Counted from the first letter of the stretch, positions 25,901 through 39,746 are shown. The stretch is DNA of 64,000 nt from Pachypanchax playfairii (GCA_006937955.1 SSNP01000042.1:1464918-1528917), one strand, 5' to 3'. Notes: generated by a model from the letters alone, not told the origin. Numbers and translations are program-made.

Positions 25901-28900
25901 GAAGCTGTAAGTACACAGATGAAAGAAAGTTGGTGGTGTTTTGGTATCATCTAAAACACACATGAGCATCAAGAGTTAGAATAGAATCTGAAATTTCAGT
26001 GAGATTTGTGGCACCTTGGGTGAAATTATTTTACAGATTGTTGAGACAAAACAGAAACTCAGATTTACCATCATTTAATCTAGCTCTGAGTTAGCCAAAG
26101 CTTTAGGAGTGTTGGCAACTTATTTCAGGAGGTTTTACAGACATGTAAAGTTGGCTGTCATCATCATAGAAATGTGACATTTAGCATGCTGGACAGGAGG
26201 AATCGTGTTAATAATAATTTGAAGGTAGCCGATGACTGTTCCATGAGGTACACCACAATCCCACTGAACTACTGAGAATGAATAATTGTGTGAAGACAAA
26301 GGGAAGTAAGGCTTAGGGTTAAGGTTAGCATTAAACAATCCTACCCACCCTTGACAATGCAAAATGATGTAACTGTCAGCATCAAAAGCAGAATTTAAGA
26401 ATAGAAGATATAAACCTAAACTTTACAAAGTTCTGTTATATGTATCATTTACTACAGACAACAAAAATCAGACCCTGTAAAACTCTCCTATGAAATCAAC
26501 CCAGTAAATTCTAAATATTGTTTCTCATGTATCAATTTTCTCAAACATAAAAGATATTTTGGCTGCACCAAAAGAATATAACTTGAACTTTAACTAACCA
26601 CATAATTTACGGTTTTATATCAGAGTCTCAGAAAATTGTCTTTTTTTCGCAGGTCTTGAATGAGATGACAGACCTGCTGTCATCTTGCAGAAACTTTGAC
26701 AACTACAGACAAGCTTTCAGCAGGTGTACAGGTTTTAAAATCCCCATCCTTGGCGTTCACCTTAAAGACCTGATTTCAGTCAACGAGGCCATGTCTGACT
26801 TTGTGGAGGACAACAAGATGAACATCCAGAAACTCCAGGCACTCTACAACCACATTAATGAGCTTATCCAGCTCCAGCAGATCCCGCCCAAACTGGATGC
26901 CAACAAGGACCTGGTTCATCTGTTGACGGTAGTGACATTTTCAAGATGTTTTAGTGAAGTATTATGTATCTTAATCTGGTTTACCAAGTTGTAAACACAT
27001 ACATAAATGCAAATGAGTGCATTACAGCATGTAGATTGTGTTGTGTGGGTGTGATGAGAGTCTATGATCCATGAGCGTGTGGGTAACAAACTGAATGCGA
27101 ATGAGATCGAGTTCAGACTGCTGTATTGTTCTGTTGTCTGCTGTTTTAATCATACTCAAAGAACAGAATGCCCATGAGAGATAACAGTTGTCCTGCAATC
27201 TGAATTATCCAAACATGTTTCAAGGAGAAATCATTGGATACAGATAGCTCATTCTTCTTCTGTTTACCTCTCATGTGATGATGTTATTCTCTCCGGCAGC
27301 TGTCCTTGGACCTTTACTACTCTGAGGATGAGATTTATGAACTGTCTTATGCACGAGAGCCCAAGAACTGTAAAGCACCTGTGAGTGATGGAACCATAAA
27401 AACCCCTAAATAATGCTTTTTATTTTGAAAGTTAAGAAAATCTAATTTTAACCCTTCATCATAAATGTGCTTAGTATATGCAAAAAAAAAAACATAATTA
27501 ATGACTACGCAATGCAGAGAAAATCTGTTTTTTTTTTAGAAAAGCCAAATCAGTTGAATATAAGAATTTAATGCATTTTGTTTACAGCCAATTTATATCC
27601 AAAGACACTTTAAGGATGTTTAAAGGGACAAGCAGTAATGTGATCTTTTGTGTTTTTCACACATTTTTTTCATGGACGTAGTTTGGGTGTAGGTGGGTGT
27701 CATTTAGTTGTCTGCTATTTGCAATTTAAACGACGTCCTACACACTGGACTTTTAGCAGCAGAAAATTAGCTGGGAACATTCTTATTTTTTGCTTTGCTA
27801 AGGGTTTAGGTAATATAAGGACACTTTGTAATTATAATATTTTAGTGACAGATTAGTGTACCGTAGTTTAACTTAAAGAAATGAAACATCTACTAACTCA
27901 TTAAAAACACCTATAAAGTTATTTTTTTGTTTATTATTATTATCATTATTATTGTATTGCCTCACCAAAATGTTGCCATGACATTTTCCAACATGTTGAT
28001 TGACGACCAATTATTTTTCTATTTTTTAGCCAGCCACCCCCTCTAGACCTCCAGTTTGTGTGGACTGGGCATCAGGAGTGGCTCCTAAACCCGATCCTCG
28101 AACCATCAGCAAACATGTGCAGAGAATGGTAGATGTAAGTGGTTCCTTGTTTCAAGTGTAGCCTCCGCATATCCACTCAGTAACGTCCTTACATAACCAT
28201 ATTTATCCGTTTTAACTGTCATTGTGAATGCAGCCATTGTTGCAGCCTTCTCTTATAGCTATTCTTCTCTAATAGACGGGGAAACAATGGTGTTTGCTTC
28301 TTGTCTTTCACAGTCCGTGTTTAAGAACTACGATCACGACGAGAACGGCTTTATTTCCCAAGAAGACTTTGAGAAAATTGCTGCGAGCTTTCCTTTCTCG
28401 TTCTGTGTCATGGACAAAGAGAAGTGGGTATTTGACGGGTCACACGTTCACTTTCAGCTCATAAGTGACTTCAGTGGGGAAGAAGCAAAAATAGTATTGG
28501 TAGAGATGAACATAGCAACAGGAAACATAGATTGTTGCAGAGAGGAACTATAGAGCAGCTTCTAAATACTCACATGAAAACCACAGCAGCTGAAGTCACA
28601 CTGTTTAACAATAATGATAAATGGTGACGGGTTTAGTGCATCAGATAGATGAGTGGGTTTAGCTATTACTAAATCAGAACACATATTTTATATATACATA
28701 TTATATATATATTTGGAAATGTTTACTTGGTGTAAATGTTTCATTCACAGATGTGCTTTTTTCATTTAAGTCAGAATTTATTTGGTATTTTTATGTTTTT
28801 TTAAGGGAAGGACTCGTGAGCAGAGAAGAGATCACAGCTTATTTCATGCGGGCCAGTGTCATCTGTTCCAAACTGGGTTTAGGTTTTGTTCACAACTTCC

Positions 28901-30734
28901 AGGAGACAACCTACATGAAACCCACATTCTGTGATAACTGCTCTGGGTTTGTGAGTAAACACACAGGCTCAAATAAACACTTAAACATGAACTATCTTTA
29001 CTTTCATTTTGATATTTTAGTCGTGACAAATTTGTTTCTCTCTCCCGTATTCATCACAGTTATGGGGTGTCATCAAGCAAGGCTACAGATGCAAGGGTAA
29101 TTATCATTTATCATGTTCAGGAAAAGGAGAGGTAGATGCAGTGTGTAGTGGTGAGCAGGTAATGAGGAGTGTGGTTTTTCTGAGTTTCAGAATGCAAACT
29201 GAACTCTGCAACACAGGGGAAAAAAAATAAAAGAGAAAGAGTTTGCAGTCTGAACCACAGATTTCCCCCTCCCCCGTTGCTCGTAAGAGCTTAAAAGTAT
29301 TTGTTTGGCTGTGCGCTTGCACAGGTCTCTGAGCTGCATTTGCAGAACAAGATAGTGCTCAGAGAGAAGTGGGAAGTCAGTTGGTTGGAGTTAAGCTAAG
29401 TTCCTGTTGTGACTTGTTGCATTCTGTTGTCTTGTATAGACTGTGGCATGAACTGCCACAAGCTGTGCAAGGATCAGGTGGCGTTCGAGTGCAAGAAGAA
29501 CACAAGAGTGACTAACACCATTGACAGTCCGACGCTGAGCTCAGCGTCTGTTGCCACAAGCACCTCAGAGGGTGGGTTGTTTCCCAGAATATGTCCTCTC
29601 ATTTGCACATGCATCCACACCAAAGTGACTGTTTTTGTTGTGCACGTGTCCCTCAGAGTCTCACCTGAGGTACACACACATTAACAAGAACTAAAGTCCA
29701 GTTTCATGTGCCATCTGGTGGCAGAGAGCTTTTCTGGTTCATTTTGTTGATTTAGAAACTCTGCTGTTTCTTGAAATCACTGTCAACTACAAAGAAACAG
29801 AAACAGAAGAAAAGATAAAAGTCACAGTTTGCATGACCTGAGTTGGGTTTGTCGTAACTGAAACATAACAACCCCTTGCATGTAGCGTTTGCTGTCGGTA
29901 ATTCCCCCCCCAGCTGTCATTAGGAACTCTTTCACTTACAGTAATGCTCAAGCTGCCCACCTGCTGCAAGAAAACTGCTATATTCAGAACAGAAAGACTT
30001 TCAGTATTACTTAATATGTACTGACGTATCATAATAACACTTTAGAATATTTGTGGGTGAAATGTGTGTGTAATTTCTAAATATTTCTGATATAATTTGC
30101 CACATTGATTTTGTTTTTTATGACATATTCAAAACCAAGTATTTTTGTGTTTGTGGTATTTGATGCCTTTCGAGATATGATGGCAAAGTTCATTTTAATA
30201 TTCTTTCTCAGGCTCTGAAGAATGTCCCTTCCCTTACCCATCGGAGATCAGGAGCCCGGACTCTCCAGTGTGCAATCTGAGGCCCTTAAGAGTTCATAGC
30301 TACACCCAGACAGAGGGACATCAGCTGTCCTCTCCTATAACTGAAGCCAGCCTTCCTCAGCCTTCTCTCTTGATCCCAGTGCCACCCACCCTCCCCTCGT
30401 GCCCGAGCCCCGTTCCCATGAGGAAACAACGATACTGTGCCAAGTGGGAGAACCGAGCCTCTGTTTTGCAAAAGCCTAAAGAGCCAGTGGAAGAGAGCAA
30501 ACCCAACTATGAATCTCTAGAATCAGTGAGTGCAGAATTGACCCTTCAAAATGTGACACATTGTTTGACTTTCACTAAAATCTAACCTGTATTTTTAAGG
30601 AAAACCAAAGGCTCCAAAAAGCTAATGAAGCACTACGCAGGAAACTGAGAGAAGCAGAGCGAGAGGTGGAGATACTGAAGACACTGCTGAAGAGACACGC
30701 TCTCCATCCTGTCGAGGAGGACTCCTCCTCTTAG
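16579..30734 (+). CDS. rasgrp1: RAS guanyl-releasing protein 1, 17 coding exons, 865 aa
   Basis: Exons: 16579-16916, 17450-17628, 21413-21518, 22863-22925, 23011-23142, 23418-23571, 23726-23899, 24563-24679, 26653-26928, 27300-27380, 28030-28134, 28314-28423, 28806-28950, 29060-29096, 29440-29571, 30212-30525, 30600-30734 (2598 nt, one open frame). Order: REM about 150-270 (GHLSKGATWEELIQTCLDCF, then ITLFKTALDN); CDC25 Ras exchange domain about 293-540 (SLLFDHLEPDELAEHLTYLE, ALCNGISQWVQLMVLSRPTA, KIPILGVHLKDLI); EF-hand loops 582-593 (DHDENGFISQED) and 609-620 (DKEKEGLVSREE); C1 zinc finger 641-690 (HNFQETTYMKPTFCDNCSGF, LWGVIKQGYRCK); C-terminal coiled coil about 822-857. The C-terminal KWEN motif and coiled coil point to RASGRP1 rather than RASGRP2-4. 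The family loads Ras with GTP at membranes in lymphocytes after diacylglycerol and calcium signals. An in-frame TAA at 16561 precedes the chosen start. Intron 3 is AT-AC (separate entry). Confidence 0.95.
20075..20393 (+). mobile_element. Tc1/mariner 3' remnant in rasgrp1 intron 2
   Basis: The end of a Tc1-like transposase frame is visible at about 20120-20171 (RLTSVIANKGYIRKY then stop). It is followed by the well-known teleost Tc1 3' terminal sequence (about 20185-20393): GACCAAATACTTATTTTCC, then GTGGGAGAACTTACACAATT, ending CCCCACTGTAT. The 5' part and most of the transposase are missing, so this copy is dead. It lies on the same strand as rasgrp1. Confidence 0.8.
20553..21097. mobile_element. 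TTAA-flanked short inverted-repeat element (MITE) in rasgrp1 intron 2
   Basis: The left end TTAAAGGTACGATATGTAAG is the near-perfect inverse of the right end (CTTACATACTGTACCTTTAA), with arms of about 23 bases differing at two adjacent positions. TTAA stands at both outer edges. Length is 545 bp with no transposase ORF, so it is non-autonomous. TTAA targets are typical of piggyBac-type transposons, but the family is not proven. Confidence 0.75.
21519..22862 (+). other. U12-type AT-AC intron (rasgrp1 intron 3)
   Basis: The intron starts ATATCCTT directly after exon 3 (ends 21518), which is the U12-type donor consensus. TCCTTAAC at 22845-22852 is the U12 branch-site consensus, and the branch adenosine lies about 11 bases before the acceptor dinucleotide AC at 22861-22862. 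Splicing 21518 to 22863 gives L-F-K-T-A-L-D, matching the family pattern L-Y-K-D-A-L; no GT-AG choice nearby keeps frame and this motif. Length is 1344 nt. Read-through would add about 38 foreign residues and stop at 21634-21636, before the CDC25 domain. Confidence 0.9.
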
Positions 30735-31014
30735 ACTCAACCTGCTCCAGAGAGACTGCTGCCACCCCCGTATGGCAGAACATATATATTCCTTTTTATT
30801 GGTCATGAATGGTCAAAGTGTTCTATCATTATATCAAGACGGAGGCCATTTGATTTCATGTGGTTAAAAAGCACAACACCAGCCGGGGTGTTTTAATGCT
30901 GACGGTGCATTTTAGGTCAAGACAAGTTGGTGAGCGCATCACCGTGCATGAAGTTATGGACATTCTTGTAAGTGTGCATGGACTTTTTTTTAAAGCAACT
31001 ACAGTTCGACATGA

Positions 31015-31020
31015 AATAAA
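31015..31020 (+). other. Possible poly(A) signal of rasgrp1
   Basis: AATAAA lies 281 bases after the rasgrp1 stop codon. A second one at 31711-31716 would give a 3'UTR of about 1 kb. Both are plausible and alternative use is possible. Confidence 0.45.
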
Positions 31021-31719
31021 ACTGTTTATTACATTAAGATTACTCTACAATGAGAAGGTGGTAAAAACAGCGATATCCCTCGATTAAAAGGAATGAAAAC
31101 CATTAACAGGAACATTCCTCTCCATTTTTTTTTCTGCAGCAATTAGAAGTGGTTGCAGTTAAAGTATGTGAACAATAAGCCATCATTAAATTAACATAGT
31201 GCAGTATTTTACTACAGCAGAATGTCTTTGATCTATTCTTGATCAGTTAAATATTTATGTTAAACATAAAATGGAAAATAGATGCTGCAAAAGAAAAGAA
31301 AATAGCAGCGAAGCAGTTTTCAGCATTTTTACAAGTCCTGATTAAAAGGCTAATTATTTTATCAGCTGTAAAAAACAAAAACTGGGCCACTCAGATCTAC
31401 AGAATTATTGTTGTATTGGTAATATTTATTGTCTGAAACACTACACAGCTCACATAAAGCATACAACAGGTTTTTAGTTGTTGTTGTTGTCTTTGTACAC
31501 ATAGAGGTACTTTAACTGAATTATTTAACGCTCATGTGTTTTAGCTTTATATGGATACTTTTTGTTTATTGTGCCACGATTTGTTGTAGCAGTGTTTTAC
31601 TGTGAATGAAAGTCAAGATTCATGTTTTTGTAATGTGCAACATGTGCTGTAAATACAAAGTATACACATCTGTCTAAATTAATCCCCTCTCAGTATTCTT
31701 TTAATGTTATAATAAATAA

Positions 31720-34700
31720 TGTGCATTCTGTATTTGAGTCCTTGTGCTGCTCAGCTTGACCACCAGGGGTCACCAAAACCCCATAAAAAGAAGCGTTCAG
31801 CCCTTTTTTTTCAATCATTGTTGACTGTTTTCATACTCTAGGACACTTGCTTCAGAAATGTTTCTTTCTTCAGATGTCAGAGGATTCATCTTGTTAGTAC
31901 TGAAATTAAAGTATGAGAGGTAGATCAAAGTTTGATTGTATGAGATATATTTTGTTAGAATAAATTAGGGAGACTAAAAGCCTGAGAGGAAGCCTATATC
32001 ACTCTGATTTTATGTCAGTCTGCCGTGTCTCTAGCTGTGCTGTAGATAATGACTCAAACCTCAAACATAATGGTCTGCAGATAATGAGAGGGCAACCGTG
32101 AAGCTTCAAATCAAGTCTCGCTTTCTCTCCATTTTTTTTTTTCACACGGCAAACACAAGGTGATTAAGAATATTCTAGATACAGTAAGTTAGTGAGTGTA
32201 TCTATATCTGTAATTCAGTCCCAGATAAAAGAAGCAATCTGACTTAAATCATGTCGAGCGTTTTCATTTCTTGCAGCTGTAATGACTTGTTGTCTTGAAC
32301 AGAAACCCAATGAAAACAGATCCTCTCTGAGGCATAGCAGCAGCTCCTATAAGCCAAGCCTTGGTGACAGCTAATTTACTTTTATTTGAAAGTGACACCC
32401 CGCTGCTGAGGAGTAACATCCTTACTCCACCAAGCTCTGTGCACACCGATGCTGTATAATTTCCAATATCATTGCTGGCTGGAACAGAAAATGCACGCGT
32501 GCTAAAGTTGAAGAAGATGCTTCTTTTTAAAATAGAGGCTTCAATAAAAGCTTAAGAGAAGCAATTTATTATCCCTGACATGCTAAAACAGGTATCATGA
32601 AGATAAATCATCAGAGAGAAATACATTCATAATTCCAATAGAGAGTGTGAAAATCATTTATTCTGCTGCCTGTAAGTCTGGAGGGGAATTAAAATACAAA
32701 TACTATAGGTTAAATGATTCTGACCATGACTCTTGTCCAGATACTGAGGGCAAAATATAACACTTCAACAGCTGGGCTAATTAAAGAAGACAGATGATTT
32801 ATCACCCAGACATCAGCATATACTTAGATTTATTCTGCACCCTTAAGTTAACCAAATCTACTAAATCTAATGAGCACAAGAAACTAATTAGACAACAATG
32901 TGGAACAACCTCTAATGCTCCTCAGATAACAGGAGGGGGACACAAGGAAGAAACAAGTGCAATTTACAGACGGTTTTCATTTCAAAAACAAAGTAGAGTC
33001 ACAAATAAAGCAACACATGAGCTAACTTCAGCTCCACTAACTCCCCTGATTATTAAACTGAATTTGTTAAATCAAATGATCGCCAAAGGACACGCGTGAG
33101 AAAGAAAACAACACATTCTGTCCAAATGTTCCAGAGGTGTGATAAAATAAAAGAAAGCTGCTCTGAAATGTATAATTAATCTCAAGCTATAGAGAAGTTC
33201 TGCAAAGAAAAACACTGTATAATAACTATGCTGCTTTTCTCTGTAAAGTTGAGTTCCTGGAAAACATAAAAATAGAGGAAGTCAGAGTCATGAATGTGTG
33301 GATAATGTTGTCGAGTGTGCACACACCCGCAAAGAAATATCCTTTTACCTCTCTGGTTCTGAATTCCATATAATAAAGCTGCACACACTCATGAAACCAT
33401 CTGTGACTGCAGATATTCATTTCCTGCAAATATCCAATGAACTGGCTTCTTGTTATCCCTCTTGCTGTGGTTCCACACTGCAGTTTGACATAAAGGCAAA
33501 TCAACACAGTAACAGGTGCATTAAAATATAAAAACCCCACCCCCTTCTTTGACTCCTGCAACTAGACATATTATAAACACTAGAAGCAGGTTACAGCTCA
33601 GAGTTACTTGTTGTAATAGTAATGTGAGATTTCTACACAACTCACCAGAGTAGCTGTCAGAAAGATTGATGATTGACTTTCACTTCCTATTATTGCTCCT
33701 TAAGGTGCATTTTAGTGGTAGACGATGGCGATGGAAACAAAAACAAGTTCAAACAAGTTCAAATTAGATTCAAGTAAAAGCTTCATATTACCTCCTGTTT
33801 GACTGAAACTTTTGTTTCATGTTTTACTAGTTTTGATATGCAAAATCAAAACTTTATTCAAGAGAAGAAACGCAGCCGCAGGAAATTCTGATAGAAACGA
33901 GTGGGGGGGGGGGGTGTAGACGTAAAAAATAAATAAAATAACAAATTGTGAAAGATGAGAAGAACAGATGCTGCAGTGCTGGAGATACGAAAAGTAAATA
34001 CTCTAAAACAACTCATTGCCAAGATCAAGTAAAATGAAGCTAATCACGGCAGCAGCTGCAGGATAGAAGAGAGGGAGGGGGGAGGGAGGGAGGGAGAGGT
34101 GGGCGGAGGAGGAAATTTCCCCCATGCAGAGAATTCCTGATGAAGGTTAACAACAAAGAACAAATCAAGAACTGATCCAGTCTGAGAAATTCATCCTGTC
34201 TATCTGCTTTCAATGTGCACGCTTCTTAAACAGACCAGGCCTTGTTAAACATGAAATAACTAAACTAACAGGTTCAAGAGAAAAGGTGACACTTTTCTTA
34301 CTTTTTGATCATAAATAGCATCAAATTCTAAAAGAAGACATGACCTATAAACAATGATGCAACATCTCAAAATAAAGAAATCTGTACGTCTGCTGCTTCT
34401 CATTTACATATTCAGATAATATATTTGCATAACGAAGCTCCAAACAAGAATAGTTTGCTAGAAAATTCCAGAGAGGCAGATTCATTGAGAATTTAAAAGA
34501 TGCTGTCATAAGCTAAAAAGTGCAGCAATAGATGTTAAAAACTGGAGCATCAGTTTTACATTATCTAAAAGGTACGTTGTTTAATAATTGGTTCATGTTT
34601 ATCCACGTTCTCCTGATGCTACATGAGGATGAGTGAAACCAAGCAGAAAAGTGTGTCTTATTATTTGATTCTCCAAAAAATACATCTAATAATCATGTTC

Positions 34701-34950
34701 TTATATTACATCGATGTTACAATTCAGCCAAATTAGTTTTCATGGACAAAAAGCCTCTGAAACACAATGACTGTGTCAGAGCTGTGATATTTTTTTTAAA
34801 ATAGACCTTCACTGTGATAGAAAAGTGCAGCAGCTGTATGTATAATAAGCAGTTTACTGCTGCAGAAACACAATGAGTGTGAGACGACCCATTTCTTCAC
34901 ACAATCGGACACACACAGCTCTCTGTCGAGGCGGAATGAAACAGCGATGG
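31720..34950. other. Intergenic 3' of rasgrp1
   Basis: AT-rich, no convincing exon on either strand apart from a possible 3'UTR for the minus-strand exon at 34955-35083. A G run at about 33902-33914 and a GGGA-rich purine tract at about 34070-34110 are simple repeats. Confidence 0.55.
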
Positions 34951-34954
34951 GACT

Positions 34955-35083
34955 CTAGTAACGTCCAGCAGGCTGTTTAAGAGCCTGCTGGTCACTGCTG
35001 GTCCACCACCCTCTGCTGCTTTCATCAATGATCCGGGACATAAGGAAGTGTTCAAACGTGCTGCGCAGTCTGGCTTTCAGAGC
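34955..35083 (-). CDS. Possible terminal coding exon of an unidentified gene
   Basis: On the minus strand a good acceptor (TTACCATTTCCTCCAG) is followed by 42 open codons and a TAG: it begins ALKARLRSTFEHFLMSRIID and ends QALKQPAGRY. The composition is protein-like and amphipathic. A 20-base stretch at 35169-35150, between an acceptor (CTTTAAG) and a strong donor (GTAAGTG), would join in frame and add MHYLQT. An AATAAA on the minus strand near 33845 could end the 3'UTR. I do not recognise the protein and could not find further upstream exons, so this may be the tail of a minus-strand gene whose other exons lie between here and syndig1l, or chance. Confidence 0.35.
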   Translation of the reverse strand, partial: ALKARLRSTFEHFLMSRIIDESSRGWWTSSDQQALKQPAGRY

Positions 35084-38000
35084 CTGGAGGAAATGGTAAC
35101 ATATGAACCTGGTACATCATAACAACGCAAACCCATCGATTTCACTTACTGTTTGGAGGTAATGCATCACTTAAAGGTCAAAAGTAGAGATGTTGTTATC
35201 ATTTCTTTTCCGCTGCTTCTTTCTTTTGAAGGTCAACTTCTGAACTATAATTAAAAAAAAGAAAATAAATTAGTCTTTATGATTCAGCAAGTAAAAATAG
35301 CAGCTTATTTAATTGAATATGAATATTCTATGGAAACGAGTGGAAGCTTGTTTGCTGTGTCTACTGAAGTGGATTTGAGAAACATCTTTCCCAAATTTAC
35401 TGTGCAACTTTTTCTGAGACTAGCTTGAATATATTTGTGCAGATACCAGATTTAATAAACACTATTCCATCGCCTGGATAAAAGCACTTTTATCAACGCT
35501 ACGTGACACTTATTTGTTGCAGACCTACTTCCTGCCCTCATAATTCACTACAGTCATCAAAAAATTGCCTTGCTGATCCCTTGAGTCAGCAGAGCAATGA
35601 GCAAAAGTTAATTTGGGTCAATTTGAGAAAAGTTCAACACATCACACACAACTCTCACCATCTGTGAGCAGTCAGCCTTCTGGGAAGAGCCAACTGTTCA
35701 GTTAAATGGGATTTGATGCTTCCCTTCCTGCAGGTGTCCAGGAGAGCACAAATTTACATTAAAGCAACTTCCTTCAGAGCAGGTTGATGATAAGTGAATG
35801 TTTGTCACTTTTTGTTTCTTCCTGTTAAAGACTGGACCAGAAAAAAGAAAGACATTCAAGCACCAGTTATATCTCTAAAAATTCTCATCATTTAGTGTTT
35901 TCAGGATTTTCTTCTGAAACTGACATTCAGGGTTTGGAGATTTGACTGACTCCTGACCTTCCCTGTGTACGAGGAGGAGGAAGTGCAGAGATAATGTGAG
36001 CGGACAGCTCAGAGCGATGCTGCCACAGCTCTTCATTTATACATCACGTCGTCAAGAAATCCCAATCCTGACATGTCAGAAAAAAACCCCGAGCTCTGAA
36101 GCTCAGGAGGAAACTGGAAATGGCTGCAAAGAGTCAGTGATGAATTAAAATAAACACTGTAGGTACACATGGTAAGGAGCACGTCTCGTTCCTGTTCCAT
36201 GATGCCTTTACAACTATTATACAATATTATACACTAATATACAGTAATATAATGTATTACATTTAGTTTGAATTATTAATTATCTTTATTTAGAGGTTTT
36301 TCTTACAGTAAGAAACTAAAACTTTGATCCAGTGATTATGTTTCAGCATATCATTAAAAAAAAACTTAAAATACACATAGTACATAAAATAAAATCTAAT
36401 TTTCTTCCTGTAATAAGTTTATGCTTTAATATGTCAGTGTTGAGCAGATTATCCTGTCTTGCATGGGATGTTGCTGTTTTGAAAGCATCCAAAAATCTTA
36501 GAATTAAACTTAAATATATATATTGTTGTCTAAAATTAGCTGGAACACATACAAATGTTATGGTGTTTGGAGGATGATGGTTCCGAATGTTTCATATTTG
36601 TTGACATTTTATAACATTTGATGGGGAAAAAAAATAAAATAAAATAAACAAACATTATCATGAAACCACTGACTGAAACACAAGGTTTTCATTTAGTGAC
36701 ATTTATTTATAATTAACTCTATTATCCATTAGCAAATTACTGGATGTGTACCTGGTAAATTAATTCCCATAATCCACAGATCTACTCCCCGGGTTCACCT
36801 TATGTCCTTCATCCTTCCTCTTCTTGGTAACCATGGTTACTGTAGGTATCACTTTGTGCAAGTATCTGACTTTTTAGAGAGTCACAATAAAACACCTTGC
36901 AGGAGGAAACAAGTGAGATGTTTCCAGTTGTAATGTTTAAGGTTTTTATGTTTCACGCTCTGATTTACGTTCTGAACACGTCCATCGAGTCGTTTCCACG
37001 TTAACTAATTAGCCATGTTAATTTTTTAATGGACCAGACAGTCAACTCTTAACATGTTCTGAATTTTTTGGTTTAATCTACTGTAAAAATGCAGCTGGAT
37101 TAATTGTTCATTAGTTAAAAATATCAGTAGATAAATGAATTGTCACAGTCTAAAACAATATTTCTCAATAACTGAGTGTATTGATTTTCAAATTTTATAA
37201 AATGGGAAATATTATCTTTTCTCAACAAACAACTACAAAAACTCTGCATGCTAAAACTTTAACCTGAAGACCTGAGATGAACTGCTGAGACTTTTGTTTC
37301 TTGAGGTGAAATTACACACATGAAAAATGAATAACTTGAGCTGCACGTTGAATCAAACACTGCTTACTGCATTTTTAAAGCTCTGCAAAAATAAACAAAA
37401 ACCACAAGCAGAAAAGAAAACAGTGAGAATCCCAAATAATTTAAAACAAAAACCAAACTGGAAATAGTTGAACATTTATAACAACAATACAATGAAACAA
37501 GAACAGAGTTTTCATGAAATATGTTTAAAGTTGAATTTAGTATCTAATTTTCTGAAAACTGCTTTAAAGAAGTAACAAAAGGTCAAATATTCTCATCATT
37601 TTCTTTCTGTACTTTCACTGTGTTTTGAAATTCAGGGTCACGATGTCACTTACAAATCAATCATAAACAAATAAATTAATTAAATCTAATGAATCCTGCA
37701 CAATATCAGAACAAACAACTTGATTATGTTCAGCTCTTCACATAGCTCCTTTTAAAACTCTGTATACAGAGTGTTTCTTTTTTTAACCTGATTAAAAAGT
37801 GAATTAGTTATTAACTAAATTAACAAGTTGTTTACTGACTGTTCACAGAGTCAGTGTAAAACAGCATGTCCATCTCTGGCTCAATGTCAAGTGGGAATGA
37901 GGTCATTGAGAAATGAATGAGAGATTAAAAAGGACCTGATTAAACCTCCATCTGAGCCATCAGTATAATGAGCACATCTATAAAATATGCACACTAGCAG

Positions 38001-38837
38001 CGCTCCCTGGTGTTTTTTAAAGAAACTAGTGAATACATAGAGAGGTATCGTAGACATATTCATGAATTTTCAGGTTGGAATTTGGTCAAAAATGTAAACA
38101 CCTCCTTTATGGTTTAGCATGTTCTGATTGCTCCAATAGAGGTTGTGATGTTCTCATTACATCCTGCAGATCGCCTGTTTCTCTCCTGGTGACAAGAATA
38201 AACAACACACTCTTTGAATGCGACAGTTGTGGCCTTGAACACAAGAAAAAGAACACAAATACAGCATTTTAATGAATTATGCATGATAAGGCATCTATTA
38301 TTCAGCCTAACGGTTGAAAGCAATGTCAATTATAGAACAGGAGTGATGTTAGGGACTGTTTGAAGTTTTCAGTAATAATCACGACAACATGTAACGTGAT
38401 GTTTTAAATATCGGTTTTAAGTCCGTGTCGCTCTTTTCATTGCTGTTCATTAGCTTCTTTACACGTATCATTTTAAAGGGAATCCTACTAAAAATTAAAC
38501 GATGGCTATAATGTGATTAACAACATGCATCCAAGTCCCAAATAAGAATCCATTAAAGTTACATCAGGCCACAGAGTAGATTGCAGTAGCTTTAAAGGCA
38601 GTATTATATTTTTATTTTATTTTAGGGTGTCTTGTTGAGTCTTATTTTGACATCATGGAGGAGATGATGCATAAACTGGAAATTCAGAGCTAAAAAAAAA
38701 CATACTTTTAAACCTAATCAAGTGGTTTTGATGCCTAAAGTTTACTGAAACATCCCATCCGACATTGTTCAAAGGCAAATATTGGATGCTAAAACAATAA
38801 ATACTGATTATTTTTAAACGTGTTCATTTTATGAGGT

Positions 38838-39065
38838 TTCATGGTGCTGCAGTTTGTAGCCAGAAGCTCCTGGGTTTGAAACAAGGACCAAGAACATGCA
38901 TGTTAGGTTAACTGGTGACCTTAAAATGACCCGTCCATCTTTTTGTGGGCGTGTGATGGTCAGGTAACCTGCCAAGAGTGTAAACCCCGCCTCTCTGAAG
39001 ACAGTCACCAGCACCCCACGATTCTGATCAGGAACAAGTGGGTATAGAAAATAAATGGATGGATG
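38838..39065 (+). mobile_element. Degenerate SINE-like teleost repeat, copy 1
   Basis: Shares ordered blocks with the better copy at 60.4 kb: GGTGCTGCAG, CTCCTGGGTT, ACATGCATGTTAGGTTAA, ACCCCGCCTCTC and a terminal ATGGATGG tail. It has diverged and lost the middle part. Same orientation as the other copy. Confidence 0.65.
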
Positions 39066-39746
39066 TCATGAGTTATAAAAGTATAAAAAGCTTAAAGGAA
39101 CTAAGAACAGCGGCAACAGAAGATGAGAGAAATAACGTCATACAAGACATTCAAAGATATAAGAAAAGTAAATCTATCAATAAAAACATATTTAAATAAA
39201 CTTCCAAGTAATTGATGAAATTTGCAGAAGTTTTAAAATAATCATGTTCTGAGTTCCAAAGCTTTTTTCTCCTTTCAGAGAAACGGTTCTGTCAGCAGCA
39301 GAAGCCAAAACAAATCTTCTGCATGTCATGTTTTGTAGTTCATCAAGGACCTAAAATGCAGACGTGGAGTGTCGCTTTAGCAAAGAGAAACTAATGCTGA
39401 TAAAGGAACTGAAATAAGAACTGACTGGAGCATAAAGAGAAAAGACCAGAAACAGCTGGTCAACAGGTAACAGCAGGATCTGAATATGGAAGAAAAACTA
39501 GAAAGTAGTGATGTGATTACTGAGTAAGAGCCAGGTGAGCTGATGAACACCAGTGTAACAGGTGTGTGAGGCTGTGTAAACATAATAAAGTGAAATGATC
39601 ACAAACAGTGAAGAAAATCCCGACATTATGGAAAATTAAGGATACAAACAGCATCAGAATATTTCTTGGTTGAAATTAGAAGCACAAACGTGTCGTTTTT
39701 TATTACATTTCATCGAAAACAGGGTGATAATTTATTTGACTTGTTT

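Noticed and set aside
35641..35700. Possible upstream exon for the minus-strand gene (donor at about 35667)
   Set aside because: The needed phase would bring a stop codon in frame before joining the 20-base microexon.
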